Shown here one piece after another: positions 1 to 11,079 of a stretch of 64,000 nucleotides of DNA (position 1 is its first letter; each line of letters opens with the position of its first letter). Where the stretch lies: assembly GCA_021234155.1 (NCBI GenBank), contig JAJEKV010000062.1, positions 4,593,025-4,657,024 on the forward strand, written 5' to 3'. This DNA is from Isoetes taiwanensis (lineage: Eukaryota > Streptophyta > Lycopodiopsida > Isoetales > Isoetaceae). A program made the translations under genes and the position numbers. The notes below the pieces were generated by a model. That model was not told the origin of the DNA and did not search any database. It saw only the letters and a program-made list of their open reading frames with translations.

Positions 1-8
1 ACACGACT

Positions 9-983
9 TTGGACACAGCTGTGTTATTTACAAAGGAGATTTTTAGACTCCATGGGATGCCAAGAGAAATAATCTCTGATCGAGATTCGAAGTTCATGAG
101 TGCATTCTGGCAAGATCTCTTCAGCACCATCGGAACGAAATTATCGATGAGCTCGGTTTATCACCCTCAGACTGATGGGCAGACGGAGCGCACCAATCGG
201 ATACTTGAAGATATGTTGCGGAATTATGTCTGGAACAAGCAATCAAAGTGGGATGACTTCATTTACTTGGTTGAGTTTGCATACAATAGCACCAAGCAGG
301 AGTCATCCCAAATGTCGCCGTTTATGATCAACTACGGCCATCAGTGCTTGACACCAGACACTTGGCACAACCCTGTGTCCAAGGTAGAAGTATCCCAGCA
401 GATGTTAGCCGAGATGCAACAATTGGTTGAGGAGGTGAGAGGATACCTCTTAGCAGCAAGAAGCCGGCAAAAGAGCATAACTGATCGGCACCGAATGGTA
501 AGGGAGTTCAAAGTAGGGGACAATGTTTGGCTGAAGATAAAAGTCAAACAAGCAAAGCTCCGCATCGGCAATTGCAAGAAGCTTGCTCCAAGGTGGGCTG
601 GTCCATTCAAAATTGTCAAAAGAGTGGGCAACCAAGCCTACAAATTAGACTTACCAGCACACCTGAAGATCCATAGAGTCTTTCACGTAAGCCTCCTAAA
701 GAAACACACTCCTAATCCAGAGGAAGTATTGGAGACACCGAGTTTACTGGAATTAACGGACGATCAGCTTGAGATTGTCCCTGAGCTCCTTCTCGACCGA
801 TCCTATAAGAAGACGAGAAGATCTCAATTTCTCCAGTACCTTGTGAAATGGACGCACTTACCAGTGGAAGACGCTACGTGGGTACTACAATCAGATCTTG
901 AGAAGCAGTACCCACAATTCATGGAGCAATGCAAGGGTCGCCTCGTCACCGAAGTAGTCGACTCCGAACCAATGGGGGAGTGA
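9..983 (+). CDS. Ty3/gypsy integrase C-terminal half with chromodomain (cut by window edge)
   Basis: This is the end of a retrotransposon pol gene. The frame is open at the window's left edge, so the true start lies outside. Residues 1-100 are the second half of the integrase catalytic core, with an SDRDSKF aspartate motif and the YHPQTDGQTERTNR block that carries the catalytic glutamate. A GPY/F-type module (LAPRWAGPFKIV, then IHRVFHVSLL) lies near residues 190-230. A C-terminal chromodomain (QYLVKWTHLPVEDATWV) lies near residues 275-300, which marks a chromovirus-type element. Chromodomains of this group steer integration to heterochromatin; that is family knowledge. The visible part has no stop or frameshift, so the copy is either fairly young or only the open end is seen. 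The frame stops at TGA 981-983. Confidence 0.93.
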   Translation: MDTAVLFTKEIFRLHGMPREIISDRDSKFMSAFWQDLFSTIGTKLSMSSVYHPQTDGQTERTNRILEDMLRNYVWNKQSKWDDFIYLVEFAYNSTKQESSQMSPFMINYGHQCLTPDTWHNPVSKVEVSQQMLAEMQQLVEEVRGYLLAARSRQKSITDRHRMVREFKVGDNVWLKIKVKQAKLRIGNCKKLAPRWAGPFKIVKRVGNQAYKLDLPAHLKIHRVFHVSLLKKHTPNPEEVLETPSLLELTDDQLEIVPELLLDRSYKKTRRSQFLQYLVKWTHLPVEDATWVLQSDLEKQYPQFMEQCKGRLVTEVVDSEPMGE

Positions 984-1525
984 GGTAATATAGGAGTCTA
1001 CTTCCGATGCCACGGAAGTAGTTAGCTTGAGAGAAAAGAGATCATTCAGATGCATGATAGGGAAGCACCTCTAGTCAATGCTTACCACGGGAAGGATCCT
1101 TCACGCACAAATACGGGGAGGACACCAACCTTCACGCAAAAAGCAACTAAAGGTGTAGGCATGAGTGTCATCCTAGGCATGATAGGGCGCTGTCTCCACG
1201 GCTATGATGGGAGAAGCATAATCTTCCTACGCCGGGAGATATGCCTTGCATTCATGCAATTGTGTAATGGGTGGTTCCCTAACAACCAACCCTTATAATA
1301 AGTAATCATGTACTAATGTAGTGTTGAACCTGCAGGCCAATAGAATGACGAACCGGCGGGAGGTTGCACTACAAATGAGACGAGAACCTTAAGAACAATT
1401 TTGTCATGATTAATCTTGATATTATAATTGATAATTGAAGTAAGGCATAAATTAAATGCCTTACCACGTGGTGATTATAAACATTCAATTATAACTTTTA
1501 AGTATTATCTATCTATCTATCTATA
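984..1525 (+). other. Non-coding 3' region of the gypsy element
   Basis: No coding signal is visible between the chromodomain stop and the Helitron end at 1526. Short phrases recur (gcatgatagg near 1051 and 1178). The stretch is probably the 3' untranslated region of the element at 9-983, interrupted by the Helitron and resuming at 7592, where a polypurine tract and an LTR follow. An alternative is that it is itself an LTR, since a TATA-like cttataataag lies near 1293. I could not find paired LTR ends. Confidence 0.4.
1506..1525. repeat. Short TATC microsatellite
   Basis: About four to five TATC units immediately precede the proposed Helitron 5' end. The A at 1525 would be the host base of the A|T target. 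Confidence 0.85.
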
Positions 1526-3059
1526 TCTATATATATAATAATAAAGGCGTTTTATGATAGTCTTTGTGCAGTTTTAGCCGTTGATGTTTTTTTTTGTTAG
1601 GTGGGCCGTTAGATTATCTCCGTGGAAGTTTTGAAGGAAATCAGCGCTGCTTCCGAAACCGTTCTCCTCTTGCGATTACTTTTCTATTAAAAAATCCATT
1701 GCTCTTGGGCGACAATTGATGTGTTAGCTTTTTACAAAGCCATAGATCTCCGACACATCTGCAAAGCTTGAAAAACGTCTGAGGAAATGCCGATGATTAA
1801 GCCTATTTGGCACGATTTTTTTTATGGTCGGTCCGACAAAGAAAAAAAAAAGAAAGAACATGCAAATCCAGAATCGTTTTTTCCTCTCGGCACAATTTCT
1901 TCTGTGCCTTTAGGTGGTCGGGCAAAGAAAAATCATTTCTTGCTCTTGCAGGTTCTTCTGTCTAGACCTTCTGGCCATCATGCTTTCCAGTTTGGCAGTG
2001 GCTTTCTTGGCATCGTTGATTTTGAAGTCTTCTAAACACGCCGGCAGAAGGTATCTAACAACGGAATTCTTTCTTCTTTGGTATTGTGTGTTTGCACATA
2101 TGCCCATGATTCTGACGGCCATGCATTTTTTTCATTCCTTGAAGGTCTTCAATGGGGGCTTCTGACTTGGACCGGAACTGGAAAGCTAGAAATGGCATGC
2201 TTTCTTTGGAGTAGAGTTCTCTTCCCTTTGGATTTGGAGATAAATCGAAGAACTAAGGTATGCAAACTACACCGAATGTCTTTGCAAATCTCATTTCATT
2301 ATTTTCTTAAACCTACACTTTAGACAGAACAATGAGAGAGATGAGCAAAGCAAAATGGCTAGAGTATTCAAATTACGGCCTTGTGTAGATATACCTATAC
2401 TTTCTAAATTCAACACTAATCATCTACGAAATCTTCGATTGTACCATATGAAACACCTCCATGGCCTCTGCAACGTCTGACATAACTAAGGTATCGGAGC
2501 TGACTGTAAAAATCTACTGGCTTAACCAGTTACCCCGAAAGATATGGCTGCATTGTATTATTTTGAGTAGATGCAAGATACTGATAGATCAGAGTGCAAA
2601 TTGAGTCTGATATATAACAGTCAGTATTATTTTGTGTAGAAAATCATATTATTTGTGATGTCTGACTATAAGACTCTTCTGGCAACCATCTGATCGCAGA
2701 TCCAAACATTTGCATATTTAACCCACCTGACCATCTGCCCTACAGCACCACCAGAGCAAAAGCTTGGAAAAATGTAGCATGATGGTGTGCAGTATGGTGC
2801 ATGCAACTAGAGATTGGTTCCAAATATCTTTATTGTACTTTTGCATATTCAAATGGTTTAAAATTCTTCGGAACACATGCTTAGATTAAATGCTATACTG
2901 AAAGCATCAATGGTCAAGAATGCAAGCAGTTTTGGAGAGACCACACAAATCTCTCACTTAAGTGGTTTAGAGGACAGACAACGATATCAGGTTACTGAAG
3001 TCACAGAAAATTCTTTCCAAGTTTAAGTCATTGCACTTGTGGACATCTTGCAAAATCTT

Positions 3060-3549
3060 GCAATCGCCTCATTGTGCAGTTATGGTATCACTTAATCTAT
3101 TAGAAGGCAGATCTAGCTCCTGCAATGATCTGAAATTTCCTATGCTTTTAGGCACTAGGCCATTCAATATGTGATTTGTTACATAGAATTGGGTGAGTTT
3201 GGACAGGAAGCAGGTACGGCTTTAGAAATGAAGCCATTTTTTCTCCAGGCTAATACAATTGCCAAAGCTTTCTAAAATATAACTTAAAATTTGTGATGTC
3301 TGGTAAGCTTTCCTGTGCTGCTGTGCTGCTGCTTATGGCACCTCCTATCTAACTTGAAGACAGGTACAAAATCTGTAGGCCCTCAAAGTTTGCTAGCTTA
3401 TGTGTTAAGTTGATCTTTGCAACTTTACTGCCATCTATACTAAGCCAGTACAGGGCTTTCATCTTTCCAGTACTTTTGGAAATCATGCTAACTCTGAACC
3501 GCTTGTACCATCTTGACATATAACATATTTCCCAGATCTTAGTACACAT
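3060..3549 (-). pseudogene. Leucine-rich-repeat gene fragment captured in the Helitron
   Basis: Reverse-strand reading gives several plant extracellular LRR units in broken frames. The clearest (about 3077-3195) reads NGLVPKSIGNFRSLQELDL followed by PSNRLSDTI, the LxxLxLxxNxLxGxIPxxIG pattern of receptor-like kinases and proteins. A second piece (3349-3549) ends with LANFEGLQILYLSSS, and a third (about 3220-3270) contains ESFGNCISLEK. Stops and frame changes separate them. No kinase or signal peptide is visible. This is a partial, dead copy; the source gene should lie elsewhere in the genome. Confidence 0.7.
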
Positions 3550-3666
3550 GTTCCGCCTGAGAACAGGAGGAAACGGATATGTTTAGATTTTTGTTAGGTT
3601 ATTCTCCATTTCATCATCGCAGTTTGGATTATGCAAGTCATTTGAGAATAACATGCAAGTCATGTA

Positions 3667-4015
3667 GGGATTCAGCAATTGGGGACCCAGCAGAAGGCTG
3701 AAGTTCCATCAAAATGTGGCTGCACTCCTCTAGATGTTGAACAAGTTTTTTCCAAGTATGGATGGGCAAAAGAGGCATATGAGCGTGTAAAGAAGTTGGA
3801 GGCTGAAGGAAAGCCCGTTCCAAAAACTTTTAATGAGGTACATAACATCTAACCTTCTGTAGTGGTTGTAATGCTAATATATGCTACTATGTGGGACAGA
3901 TTGAGACGATGATGGGGGGACGATGGAAGCCAGACGTATCCAGGAATTTAGGGCAATCAAGTAAAGTTAGCCGCAACCAAGCTTGTCCTTGTGGTTCGGG
4001 GAAAAAGTACAAGCG
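3667..4015 (+). pseudogene. Two captured exons of a SEC-C motif protein
   Basis: The first exon (about 3667-3837) encodes KYGWAKEAYERVKKLEAEGK and ends TTTNEG-like at a GT donor (3838). The intron ends in AG at 3898-3899. The second exon (3900-4015) encodes WKPDVSRNLGQSSKVSRNQ followed by ACPCGSGKKYKR, then a GT donor at 4016. CPCGSGKKYKRC is the zinc-binding SEC-C motif first described at the C-terminus of SecA and found in other proteins. The exons join in frame (phase 0) and carry no stop, so the capture kept gene structure. No start or final exon is seen. I do not recognise the parent gene precisely. Confidence 0.75.
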
Positions 4016-5339
4016 GTCTGTGATCTATGAAATACTTTGAGCATATTTTTATCAGTCTCATTTTCATTTGTTAGGTTTACTGATAATGATTTCCACATGT
4101 AGGTGTTGTGGAAGCTGAGTTGCTGTTTCAACTTGAATTCTACTCAAGTGTAATCTTTATGAAAGTAAGCACACATGCAAAAAGGGTTGGGACTTATCTA
4201 AGTAATTTTGTATCGATTCCAGAAAAGTCTCTTCAGATGAGAGGTCAATGTTTTTCCAATCGCAGTTTGCTAGACCTCTGACAAAAGCGCCTCCAATGGT
4301 GGGTTCTCCTTGCAGGCACTCGTACTTAAACTAAGGTAGACTTTTCATCTAAGCTCTTCATGGGTATCTGCTATCCATTATGCCATAGGTTGAAGAATAT
4401 CTGAAGCTGCCAAGGTTATAGATTTTTCATGTTCTTGTGTTTCGTCCAAACATAGCAGCAGGGATGTCGGTATTAGTCCCAGCAGGTATTATTTCTCAAA
4501 CGGCATAACTAGGTTCTCCGAGTAGGCTATATCCATGCTACCCAACATCTGGACATATTTTGCTAACACATCTGCAGCAGTGTATATCACTGCAGGCTTT
4601 GTATCTTGTGATTTCACTGTCGCATTGGCTGGAGAAATGGATAATAATAGCAGAGGTAGATAGAGTCTCTGTGTCCAATATCAGAGAACGTTAATCCTTA
4701 GTGATTTTGGTTAGTGAATCAAAATATCAAAATAACCAACCTTTGTATCCAGAGAAACTATGATCGTGCACATAGTGTTTTAGGCAGGATTGTGTTTTAG
4801 GCAGGATAGTCTATGCCATAAATTATAATAATTTATTTTGATCCGTTCGATTTACGGTTTTGTTTGACGCACACGTATACAAAACTATTAAAGACCACTC
4901 CAAGCCTGTCTTTTCCACAATGGCTAGGTATTTCTGATCGAGCAGTCTGTTTGAAAGCAAGATGATCAGGCAGCCGATCTATACACTGGTGCATGATGTT
5001 GAAACTGGTATTAAACCCTTGAGAAAACTGAATTTGTGAATGAGAAGGTAGAATTTGTGAATGTGGGCTACTATAAAGACCATGACATACTACACTCTGG
5101 CGGCAATATGCGAATTTTTTCCCTTTGTAAAGTTATTGGCCAGGTATTTATTACGTTATTTGTTAAATGCGGCAGGGTGCAATCAAGACAACATTGTCGT
5201 TAAGGGCTGTTGATATGGTCTATTGTGATATAGTTATTTCCAGAAAGAGAAGTACAACAAAGACAGTCATAGCTCGTGGATTACATGCATTGTTACTTTA
5301 TTGAAGTTGTAAAGGGTTCTATGTGTAATTCCAGTCCAG

Positions 5340-5651
5340 AATGCCTTGAAGAGTATGCGTGCTGAACCTCTGAATTCATTGTACGACACTATTCCCTTGC
5401 TAGATAACTATGAAAGAGCGAAACTGGTTCCTTGTCTTATTGTAGGTAATCTTTCTCCATAACAATTGACATGAGCCGAGAAAAGGGATCTTCATGTTTT
5501 CGTTTTATGTGTCCATAGAAATTGATACAAGAATAATTTTGGAGCTTTTTCTAAGGTTTCATTCCAAATCCATGAGGGTAATTTTCAATTTGTGTTTGCA
5601 GAACCAATTTGCTTAACAGAACTTGCAATATCTGCCATGTTTTGCAAGCAG
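5340..5651 (+). pseudogene. Two captured exons of an unrecognised gene
   Basis: An AG acceptor near 5339 is followed by an open stretch to 5445 (key part ending LYDTIPLLDNYERAKLVPC) and a GT donor at 5446. A second exon (5602-5651) follows an AG and ends before GT 5652, reading PICLTELAISAMFCKQ. The split glutamate codon joins the two exons in frame. The splice signals and continuous reading argue for real exons carried by the Helitron. I do not recognise the protein. It may belong to the same source gene as 6061-6531, which I cannot show. Confidence 0.5.
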
Positions 5652-6060
5652 GTACATATTCTGCTGCTCCATCGCATAGAAACTTTTTATGATTTTTATT
5701 TTGAATCCTCATACGTAATCTTTGATCATTGGTTGCTTAATTAACTACCATGCTCTGCTGTGCATTTCTTGCTTTAATTCTTCATTTAGGAAATGATTAT
5801 GCTTGCTCTGGAATTTGGCAAAAGCCAAAACGGATCAGAGACCCAATGAGACCTACTGCCTCACTTATAACTACTCTACAATTTATTTTGATGCAGCACA
5901 AAATATTAAAACTCATAGGTTCAGATTTAGAAACGTTCTTAAAAAACTCACAGCAAAAGAAGATGCTAGACAGTGAGCGTATAAATGAATTGATCTTGAG
6001 AATTGTCTAAGAATTAAGAGCTTTTGTTGCATAATTATTTTTTCTGGTGCTTTATTTCAG

Positions 6061-6531
6061 TGGTTCCAATAAACAACGAATGGGCTCCAAATGCTCTCTT
6101 AGCTCTCAGAATTTTATTTTATGTTGCTGCAAGATTAGGGACTTTGCATGTGAGTTTTTATCTTTGTTCACTAGATTGTTATTGGCTTCTACACTTAGTC
6201 ATTTGCTTCATCTAGACGTGCATAAATTGAAGTAAGGGTCATGTGCTTTATTCATATATGGGTCGTAAATCCTCACATCAAAGGCTGCTTGATCTGTATT
6301 ATTTTGAATGTTGAAAGTTTGGTCATAACACATGTTTCAAAGATGTTAACAAATAGGTAGGTACATACGCAAGTATAGTGTTAAGCCATGTACTTGTTTT
6401 TCAATGATGCAGGTCATGCATGTATTAGCTTTGGTGTTACACCATGAAACTCACATCATGGGACACTTGAAAGCCATTAACGAGTGTTTGAAATTGACGT
6501 CCCGAGTTTTGGATTGTGTAGGAACTTGCAG
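6061..6531 (+). pseudogene. Two more captured exons, gene not recognised
   Basis: Exon one (6061-6149) follows an AG acceptor and precedes GTGAGT. It reads VPINNEWAPNALLALRILFY and continues VAARLGTLH. Exon two (6413-6531) follows AG and precedes GT, reading VMHVLALVLHHETHIMGHLK and onward to VLDCVGTCR. The two join in phase 0 without a stop. The helical, leucine-rich character suggests an all-alpha protein, but no family is recognised. The surrounding intron sequence is AT-rich. Confidence 0.55.
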
Positions 6532-7563
6532 GTCATGAAAACAATGTATTATGCAGTTGTTGGTTGTGCTTTTGTCACTTGACATCATGCGTTTCTACGG
6601 TCTATAATATTTTTTAGGACCATGTGCATCTAGAGTTGAAGAATGGAATATGCATTGCCTATATTTTTTAACAATGTTGTTCTGCATCATCTGTTGGCAG
6701 TTCGTTGGCCGACGTAGAAACCAAAGATGAAATAATAGACGCATTAGTAGGATAGTAGCCATAATGTCAGAGGCATGCCATAAGGTATGGCATCAAAAGG
6801 TATTGGACCCGACGTGCCACATTGCATCTAGAACTTAACTAAGAATTGCATGAATTTATTGAGTAACTAAGAATTGCATGATTTTTTTGAGAAGCTATAA
6901 TAGGTTATTTCTAGCTAGAAAATGAAATTCTTGCAATGCAACTTGCATCATTTCTAGAAATGGTTGCAAGCATGGATCTACTATTTGAACATTACAACGT
7001 TCGATTTTGAGCAATCTTGTAAATTTATTGGATCTATGCAAACATATGTGGCATAAGAATGTCTTGAGCTTTTACCCTCAACCACCAATCCAATTTTGAT
7101 TGAAGTGCTAGCTAGAACTCTAGCAAAAACAAATGGATATACCCAAACTTTAACCTATTATTATTCTAAAGATGTATTTTCAACTTAACGATGCTCTTAT
7201 GTTATCTGCTAAGTTTTGTTGTCAATATAGGTTTCACCTATGTTCAAATGTCTTACAAGCGACAAAGCTTTAGAAATGAAAGCTTCTCTCCAAATCCCAC
7301 TTGCTAAAACATCTAATGGACGATGCGCCATACAAAGACCTCGATCATTACCCTCTATGCATTCTCAATGCCAATTTACATGAAACCATCTATAGATGTC
7401 TATATTTGCTAAACAAATTAACCCGTATAAATGCAAGATAGTTGCTCTGAATATACCAAAGTTTCAAAAGTTGTATTCGAATTTAAGCTCAATAAATACA
7501 ACATTTCATCAGAACAATTTCAATCTTGAACAAACATATTTCTTGAATTAATCCCAATGAAAA

Positions 7564-7591
7564 GCCCAGCAACGCTGGGCACTTTTTCTAG
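7564..7591 (+). other. Helitron 3' terminal hairpin and CTAG end
   Basis: GCCCAGC (7564-7570), loop AAC, GCTGGGC (7574-7580), then actttttCTAG. Stem, spacing and CTRR end match the terminal signal at which Helitron rolling-circle transposition stops. Confidence 0.85.
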
Positions 7592-7705
7592 TCTTGTAAT
7601 AATTGTGTTAATTACATGTACAATCCAAGGTTCTTTATACAGGTTCTTGTCAAAGGTGGGGAGACTCGTGATGCTGCGGACAACATCAATCCAAGGTGGG
7701 GAGAA
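7592..7705 (+). other. Gypsy internal 3' end with polypurine tract
   Basis: The stretch ends in the purine run aaggtggggagaa (7693-7705) directly before TGTGACG, the standard polypurine tract plus LTR start of gypsy elements. An imperfect second purine run lies at 7652-7664. It probably continues the element interrupted by the Helitron. Confidence 0.65.
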
Positions 7706-8399
7706 TGTGACGTTCCAGAATAATATACGGTATGAATACGTATATTATACTGACACGTCACTAGTACATGTCGACTCAGACGACATGTACACAGCGACCA
7801 TAAAGGGGAAGTACCCTAGGGTGCGACCCCGTGAACCATTATATTGCACATGTTAAGGCCACATGTGAATATAATACTTTTTGCCATGTGGCAATAGCCC
7901 ATTGACCAAAAGGGATCGTGGGGATAAAGGGACATAAACCCTAAAAGGGAAACCCTTTCGGTTTACATCCCCTATAAGTCGGATTGGAGCAGCACTGGAT
8001 GCCTTTTCGCCTGAACAGTAGCAGAGGAACCGGAATTCCTAAGTTGCAGCTCGATCCAAGCCAGCAATCTCGAGATCCAGCAGCATGGACGCCTTCAGAG
8101 GAGTGGGAGCCAGCCAAGAAGCGGGTTAGTGGTTGATCCGATAGTTAAATCCGAGTTTTCAGCTCTCATTCGATAGGATTCGTATTCATTCTTAGCTATA
8201 GGCGACCCCTACAGCCTAAGAATGATAGGCACTAACAAAGGAACCTAACCATGTATGATTAGGTAGATTAGAATAGGTGTATTCTATTATTTTCAGTTCT
8301 GTTGTGATGATGTTTTATCATTCTATGCGCCACTCTTGTGTATTGGAAAGGGGGGTAGAGACCCAGAGCCCAAGTAGTTGTATGATCCTAGTTTTAGCC
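7706..8399 (+). repeat. Partial gypsy 3' LTR (same family as the solo LTR at 42836-44466)
   Basis: Starts TGTGACGTTCCAGA right after the polypurine tract. The reverse complement of the solo LTR at 42836-44466 starts with the same 14 bases, and both continue into an ATATACG...AATACGTATAT block. Further in, 'ggtctctaccccc' and 'cctaatcatacat' phrases also match between the two (compare 43770-43880). A TATA-like cctataag lies at 7971-7978. The copy breaks off at about 8399, where LINE-A begins, so roughly 900 bp of the LTR are missing. Confidence 0.75.
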
Positions 8400-8401
8400 C
8401 A

Positions 8402-10329
8402 TTAATTCCCAATTCTATTTCCTTCCAATCCAAAAAAGGTATGTAAATCAGGCACGTTGATGCCATATCTGTCTCGTATTATACTATAGGCTGGACACTT
8501 AAGTATGACATGGTCTTCGTCTTCTATCTCATCTTTGCCGCATACTTTGCAGCATCTCATGGTTCTCGGAGTAGTACCCCATCTCCCAACCTCCACACCT
8601 AGATGGTGCGAGCTGAGCCGGATTATGCTGATATTGTGCCTCTTCTTTATCGATAAGTTCTCCTTTAGATGTATTGCCTCATCCAATGTAGGATTCATAT
8701 GCATCTTGTACAATATCATCTTAGTCTTTGGGCTCATCCACATTTTTCTTCTAACCTTTTCATAGACCCATGTTCTCAGGTTGTCAATGGAAATTGCCTC
8801 TTCCCACATGATATCCCATCTTTCAAGCCATTTCTTGACATCAGCAAACCATCCTTTATGTTCAGTGTTCAGGCAAGCATAATAAGGAATGCGTGTGGCA
8901 TCCATCTTTTTTATTTTAGCAAGGTACCTAATGCATTTGAGTAAAGCTTCCCCTTCAAGTGGCATAGTGCCGCATTCGGCTAGCATCATCGGATATGGGG
9001 TTTGCGCCTTCACACCCAATTCCAGCCTGAGAAACTTCTTGTATACCTGTTCAATATTATCCCAAGAGGCTTGTGGCAGCCCTGGTCCCCAAATTTCAGC
9101 CCCATATAATACTATGCTTTGGACTAGAGATTCATACAGTTTTTTCTTTAGTGGCCATGCCCATATGTGGGTTTTCCTGCACATGCTTTGCATAGAATAC
9201 AGTGCCTTTTGCCCGCTTTCAATTCTTTGTTGTATGCATTGATGCCATTTATGATTCCTGCTAATAGTAAGTCCCAGATATTTATATGTGTCGCATATCT
9301 CAACTTTTTCACCCAAATAGATAAACCCCTGTTCCTGCTTGAGTGCACCTACTGTCATGGTTTTAGTCTTCTCTAGATTTACTTGCATCCCCATTTTGTT
9401 ACAGAAAGCAGCCAATTGATCGAGTAATTGCTGCATGTGTACCTGGGATCGTGCAAATAGCACCACATCATCAGCATATAAGAGCAATTGGATCACATAT
9501 CCTTGAATCTCAGTGCCTCCATCACAGTTGTTATGTAACCATTCTTCCAGGCTGTCAATAAAGAGACCAAATATGGTAGGAGACAAGGGGCATCCTTGTT
9601 TAACTCCAATGTTACTTTCAACTGTATCTGGTATCTCACTTTTGAATGGCATCGATAACTGTACTAAAACTTTCTCATAGAGTATTTGAACTGCATCCTG
9701 CAAGTGTTTAGGGACACATAATTGCTCCATTCTTTCCCATAATCTATTCCTGGGAACTTTGTCAAATGCCTTGTGAAAGTCTACAAATGTGACATATAGA
9801 GGTTTCCTGGTCCCCTTGACCGAATCAAAAATGCATTTTAATGCAAGCAAATGGTCCAATGTGGACATTTTAGCCCTAAAACCTGCTTGGGTTTTGGCTC
9901 TTTTTCCGTTATGCTCAGCCCAAAGACTAATTTTTTTCTCTACAATATTTGCAAATAATTTAGAAAACAAATTACTTACCATGAGAGTTCTGTAATTGTT
10001 TCCGTCTAGCATGGAACCACTCTTATGCACTGGAACAATTCGGTTGAGCTGCCACTCATGTGGGAATCCTTGTTGCATTGCAAAGGTAAACATGCGTGCT
10101 ATTATGATATGGATGCCGCCCCCTGCCCATTTAAGATGCTCGGCACATATCCTGTTTTGATCCTTTGCTTTGCCATTTGCAAGACTATCAATGCCGACAG
10201 CCACTTCTTCTTTTGTAAAAATCATATCAGACCTCACTTTTAGTGGGGCCTCGATGCTATCATCATGATATAAGTGTTTAACTTGGTTCCATAGCTCACT
10301 TGCGCACAAAGCGGGATTTACGTAAACTT
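8402..10329 (-). pseudogene. LINE-A ORF2: reverse transcriptase and C-terminal domain
   Basis: About 640 codons are open from 10329 to the stop at 8402. In order they show the RT fingers (SLANGKAKDQNRICAEHLKW), the HEWQLNRIVPVHKSG strand, FVDFHKAFDKVPR, GVKQGCPLSP and the catalytic YADDVVLFARS box, then a thumb region. Near the end is a CCHC-type knuckle (CKVCGKDE, then H and CPAY). It copies LINE RNA by target-primed reverse transcription. The upstream domain is in another frame: a one-base shift at about 10320-10330 separates it (WKKLKNTK in one frame, VNPALCASELW in the next). The RT block itself is uninterrupted, so decay is light. Confidence 0.92.
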
Positions 10330-11038
10330 AGTGTTCTTGAGCTTTTTCCAAAACGATTTTGGATCATTTTGGTATTGGCTGATCAAGGTCTCCTGCTGTT
10401 TTAGTACAAATTGTCTCTTTTTTTGCCTTATGATCCTCTGATATGCCTTCCTTAGGGCTGTTTTGCTATCATCATGGCAGTCCCTCCATTTCCTTTTGGC
10501 TATTCGGCATGCTTGATCATACCAAGACTTGCATTGTAGCCCTTCTCGTGTTCGCTTTGGCTTACATTGCTCCGTGGCTTCTGTTATGATACCCAACAAC
10601 TTCTTATTCATGTCATCCACATTGCCATCCCAAGTGCTTTGGCCAATTTTGTCTTCTATATACATCCTATATGTGGCAGCCATACTTGGCCTAAGCGTGC
10701 TCAGTTTTGGATGATCTACATGCTCCATTGCAAGAGGTTTTAACCGGCATTCATGTAAAGAGAATCTGATTGGTACATGATCGGATTCAAGGTATTCTGT
10801 TCTTATATCAAAATCTGAAATCAGCTCCAAATCATCTCGTGAGATGATCAAATAATCTACCACACTTCTTGCTCTGTAGGTACATGACCGGGAGCGCGGG
10901 AATTTCCTGATTCCATTGCATATCAAAAGCTCATCATTAGTGCATAGATTTAGCAGCTGGCGACCAGACCTAGTTATGAGCTGATCATCAGAGCATCTAT
11001 TCCAGCCTTGGTCATCTCCTCTTCCTCCATGGTCTCAA
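10318..11038 (-). pseudogene. LINE-A ORF2: second half of the AP endonuclease and linker
   Basis: Reading right to left, DDQGWNRCSDDQLITRSGRQ, then VVDYLIISRDDLELI and ESDHVPIRFSL are the later motifs of an APE-type endonuclease (the SDH motif carries the catalytic histidine). The linker to RT follows and ends DPKSFWKKLKNTK. The GDxNA motif that should precede the first block is missing at the LINE-B junction, which suggests that a few tens of bases were lost on insertion. Together with 15427-15835 it forms one domain. Confidence 0.85.
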
Positions 11039-11079
11039 ACCAGAGAGGATCATCTTCCCAAGTATGGATACTAGCTTGC

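Larger units (their letters stand above)
1526..7591 (+). mobile_element. Non-autonomous Helitron with captured gene fragments
   Basis: Both ends fit Helitron rules. The 5' end is TC (1526-1527) followed by an AT-rich tatatatataataataaagg-like stretch. The 3' end is a perfect 7-bp-stem hairpin (7564-7580), then an 11-nt spacer ending in CTAG (7588-7591). The flanking bases are A (1525) and T (7592), the AT target Helitrons use without duplicating it. The 5' part carries a 'gccgttgat' and 'gtgggccgtt' phrase of a kind often seen in plant Helitron-type elements. No Rep/helicase gene is visible, so the element is non-autonomous. Inside are exon-intron pieces of several unrelated genes on both strands, the usual sign of Helitron gene capture. 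The boundaries come from structure, not from a second copy. Confidence 0.8.

Noticed and set aside
1050-1298. 82-codon forward frame after the gypsy pol
   Set aside because: No motif; it lies in the non-coding 3' region and has no homology that I can recognise.
5750-6010. 86-codon forward frame in the Helitron
   Set aside because: It crosses an apparent intron-exon border, and only its second half might be exon; no splice pair supports it as one coding unit.
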